Shown here piece after piece: positions 5,662 through 5,756 of a DNA stretch of 5,756 bases (positions are counted from its first letter, which is position 1; the number at the start of each line of letters is the position of its first letter). The position numbers were made by a program, and so were the translations under genes. Source of the DNA: Ignavibacteriales bacterium (GTDB lineage: Bacteria > Bacteroidota > Ignavibacteria > Ignavibacteriales > Melioribacteraceae); the NCBI GenBank assembly GCA_020059785.1, contig JAGVBL010000115.1:1-5756 (forward strand), written 5' to 3'. A model generated the notes under the pieces. That model was not told the origin of the DNA and did not search any database. It saw only the letters and a program-made list of their open reading frames with translations.

Positions 5662-5756
5662 GCGTACCTCAAATCGGGTGATAAAATAGCCGTAAGGTAA
5701 TAAGAAAGAAGAAGATATCGGAAATAACGATTTTGCGCAATCGTTAAATAAGGATA
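5654..5756 (-). repeat. Right copy of the 103-bp terminal inverted repeat
   Basis: The reverse complement of this stretch matches 1-103 without gaps. The outer 44 bases are identical, the pyrimidine tract (on the minus strand) differs at about nine positions between 5698 and 5712, and the inner part is again nearly identical. The inner end reads TTTCCT where the left copy reads TATCCT in the same orientation, so the exact inner border is uncertain by 2-3 bases. It contains the conserved hairpin (5725-5746) and interrupts the AraC-family gene, which shows it arrived by insertion or rearrangement. Confidence 0.85.

Noticed and set aside
1..5756. CRISPR array, tRNA, rRNA, integrase or transposase
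   Set aside because: No regularly spaced repeats, no cloverleaf-like or rRNA-like sequence and no recombinase motifs were seen on either strand.

Overview
The window looks like an AT-rich fragment from a member of the Ignavibacteria/Chlorobi-Bacteroidota side of the tree. The main clue is two secreted proteins with LEQNYPNPF-type sorting modules, typical of type IX secretion (T9SS) cargo in Ignavibacteriales and relatives. The organism assignment is inference from protein style, not from a marker gene.

Layout: positions 1-103 and 5654-5756 are two copies, in opposite orientation, of a repeat of about 103 bp, so the window begins and ends with the same sequence read inwards. Inside lie a plus-strand gene pair (134-2032 and 2066-4375), then a convergent minus-strand gene (5189-4473). 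After that comes a gene-free stretch of about 320 bp rich in small repeats and hairpins (5190-5511). Last is the first 49 codons of an AraC-family regulator (5512-5661), cut off at the edge of the right-hand repeat.

Function: the gene pair forms a compact secreted hemicellulose-degrading module. The first gene is a GH30 enzyme closely resembling GH30_8 glucuronoxylan endoxylanases, and the second is a GH43 beta-xylosidase/arabinofuranosidase-type enzyme with a CBM6-like module. Together they would plausibly cut xylan backbones outside the cell and trim the products or side chains. No transporter, SusC/SusD pair or complete regulator lies in the window. The minus-strand gene encodes a left-handed beta-helix acyltransferase with no visible link to xylan and an apparent TTG start.

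The most unusual points are: the long terminal inverted repeats and the regulator gene interrupted by one of them; the sorting-signal-like module at the N-terminal side of the GH30 protein instead of its C terminus; and repeat-like DNA (a perfect 18-bp palindrome and a short direct repeat) read in frame through the C-terminal sorting domain of the GH43 protein. I saw no transposase, recombinase, CRISPR, tRNA or rRNA. A wholly new system is not evident; the best candidate for something undescribed is the repeat-bounded enzyme cassette.
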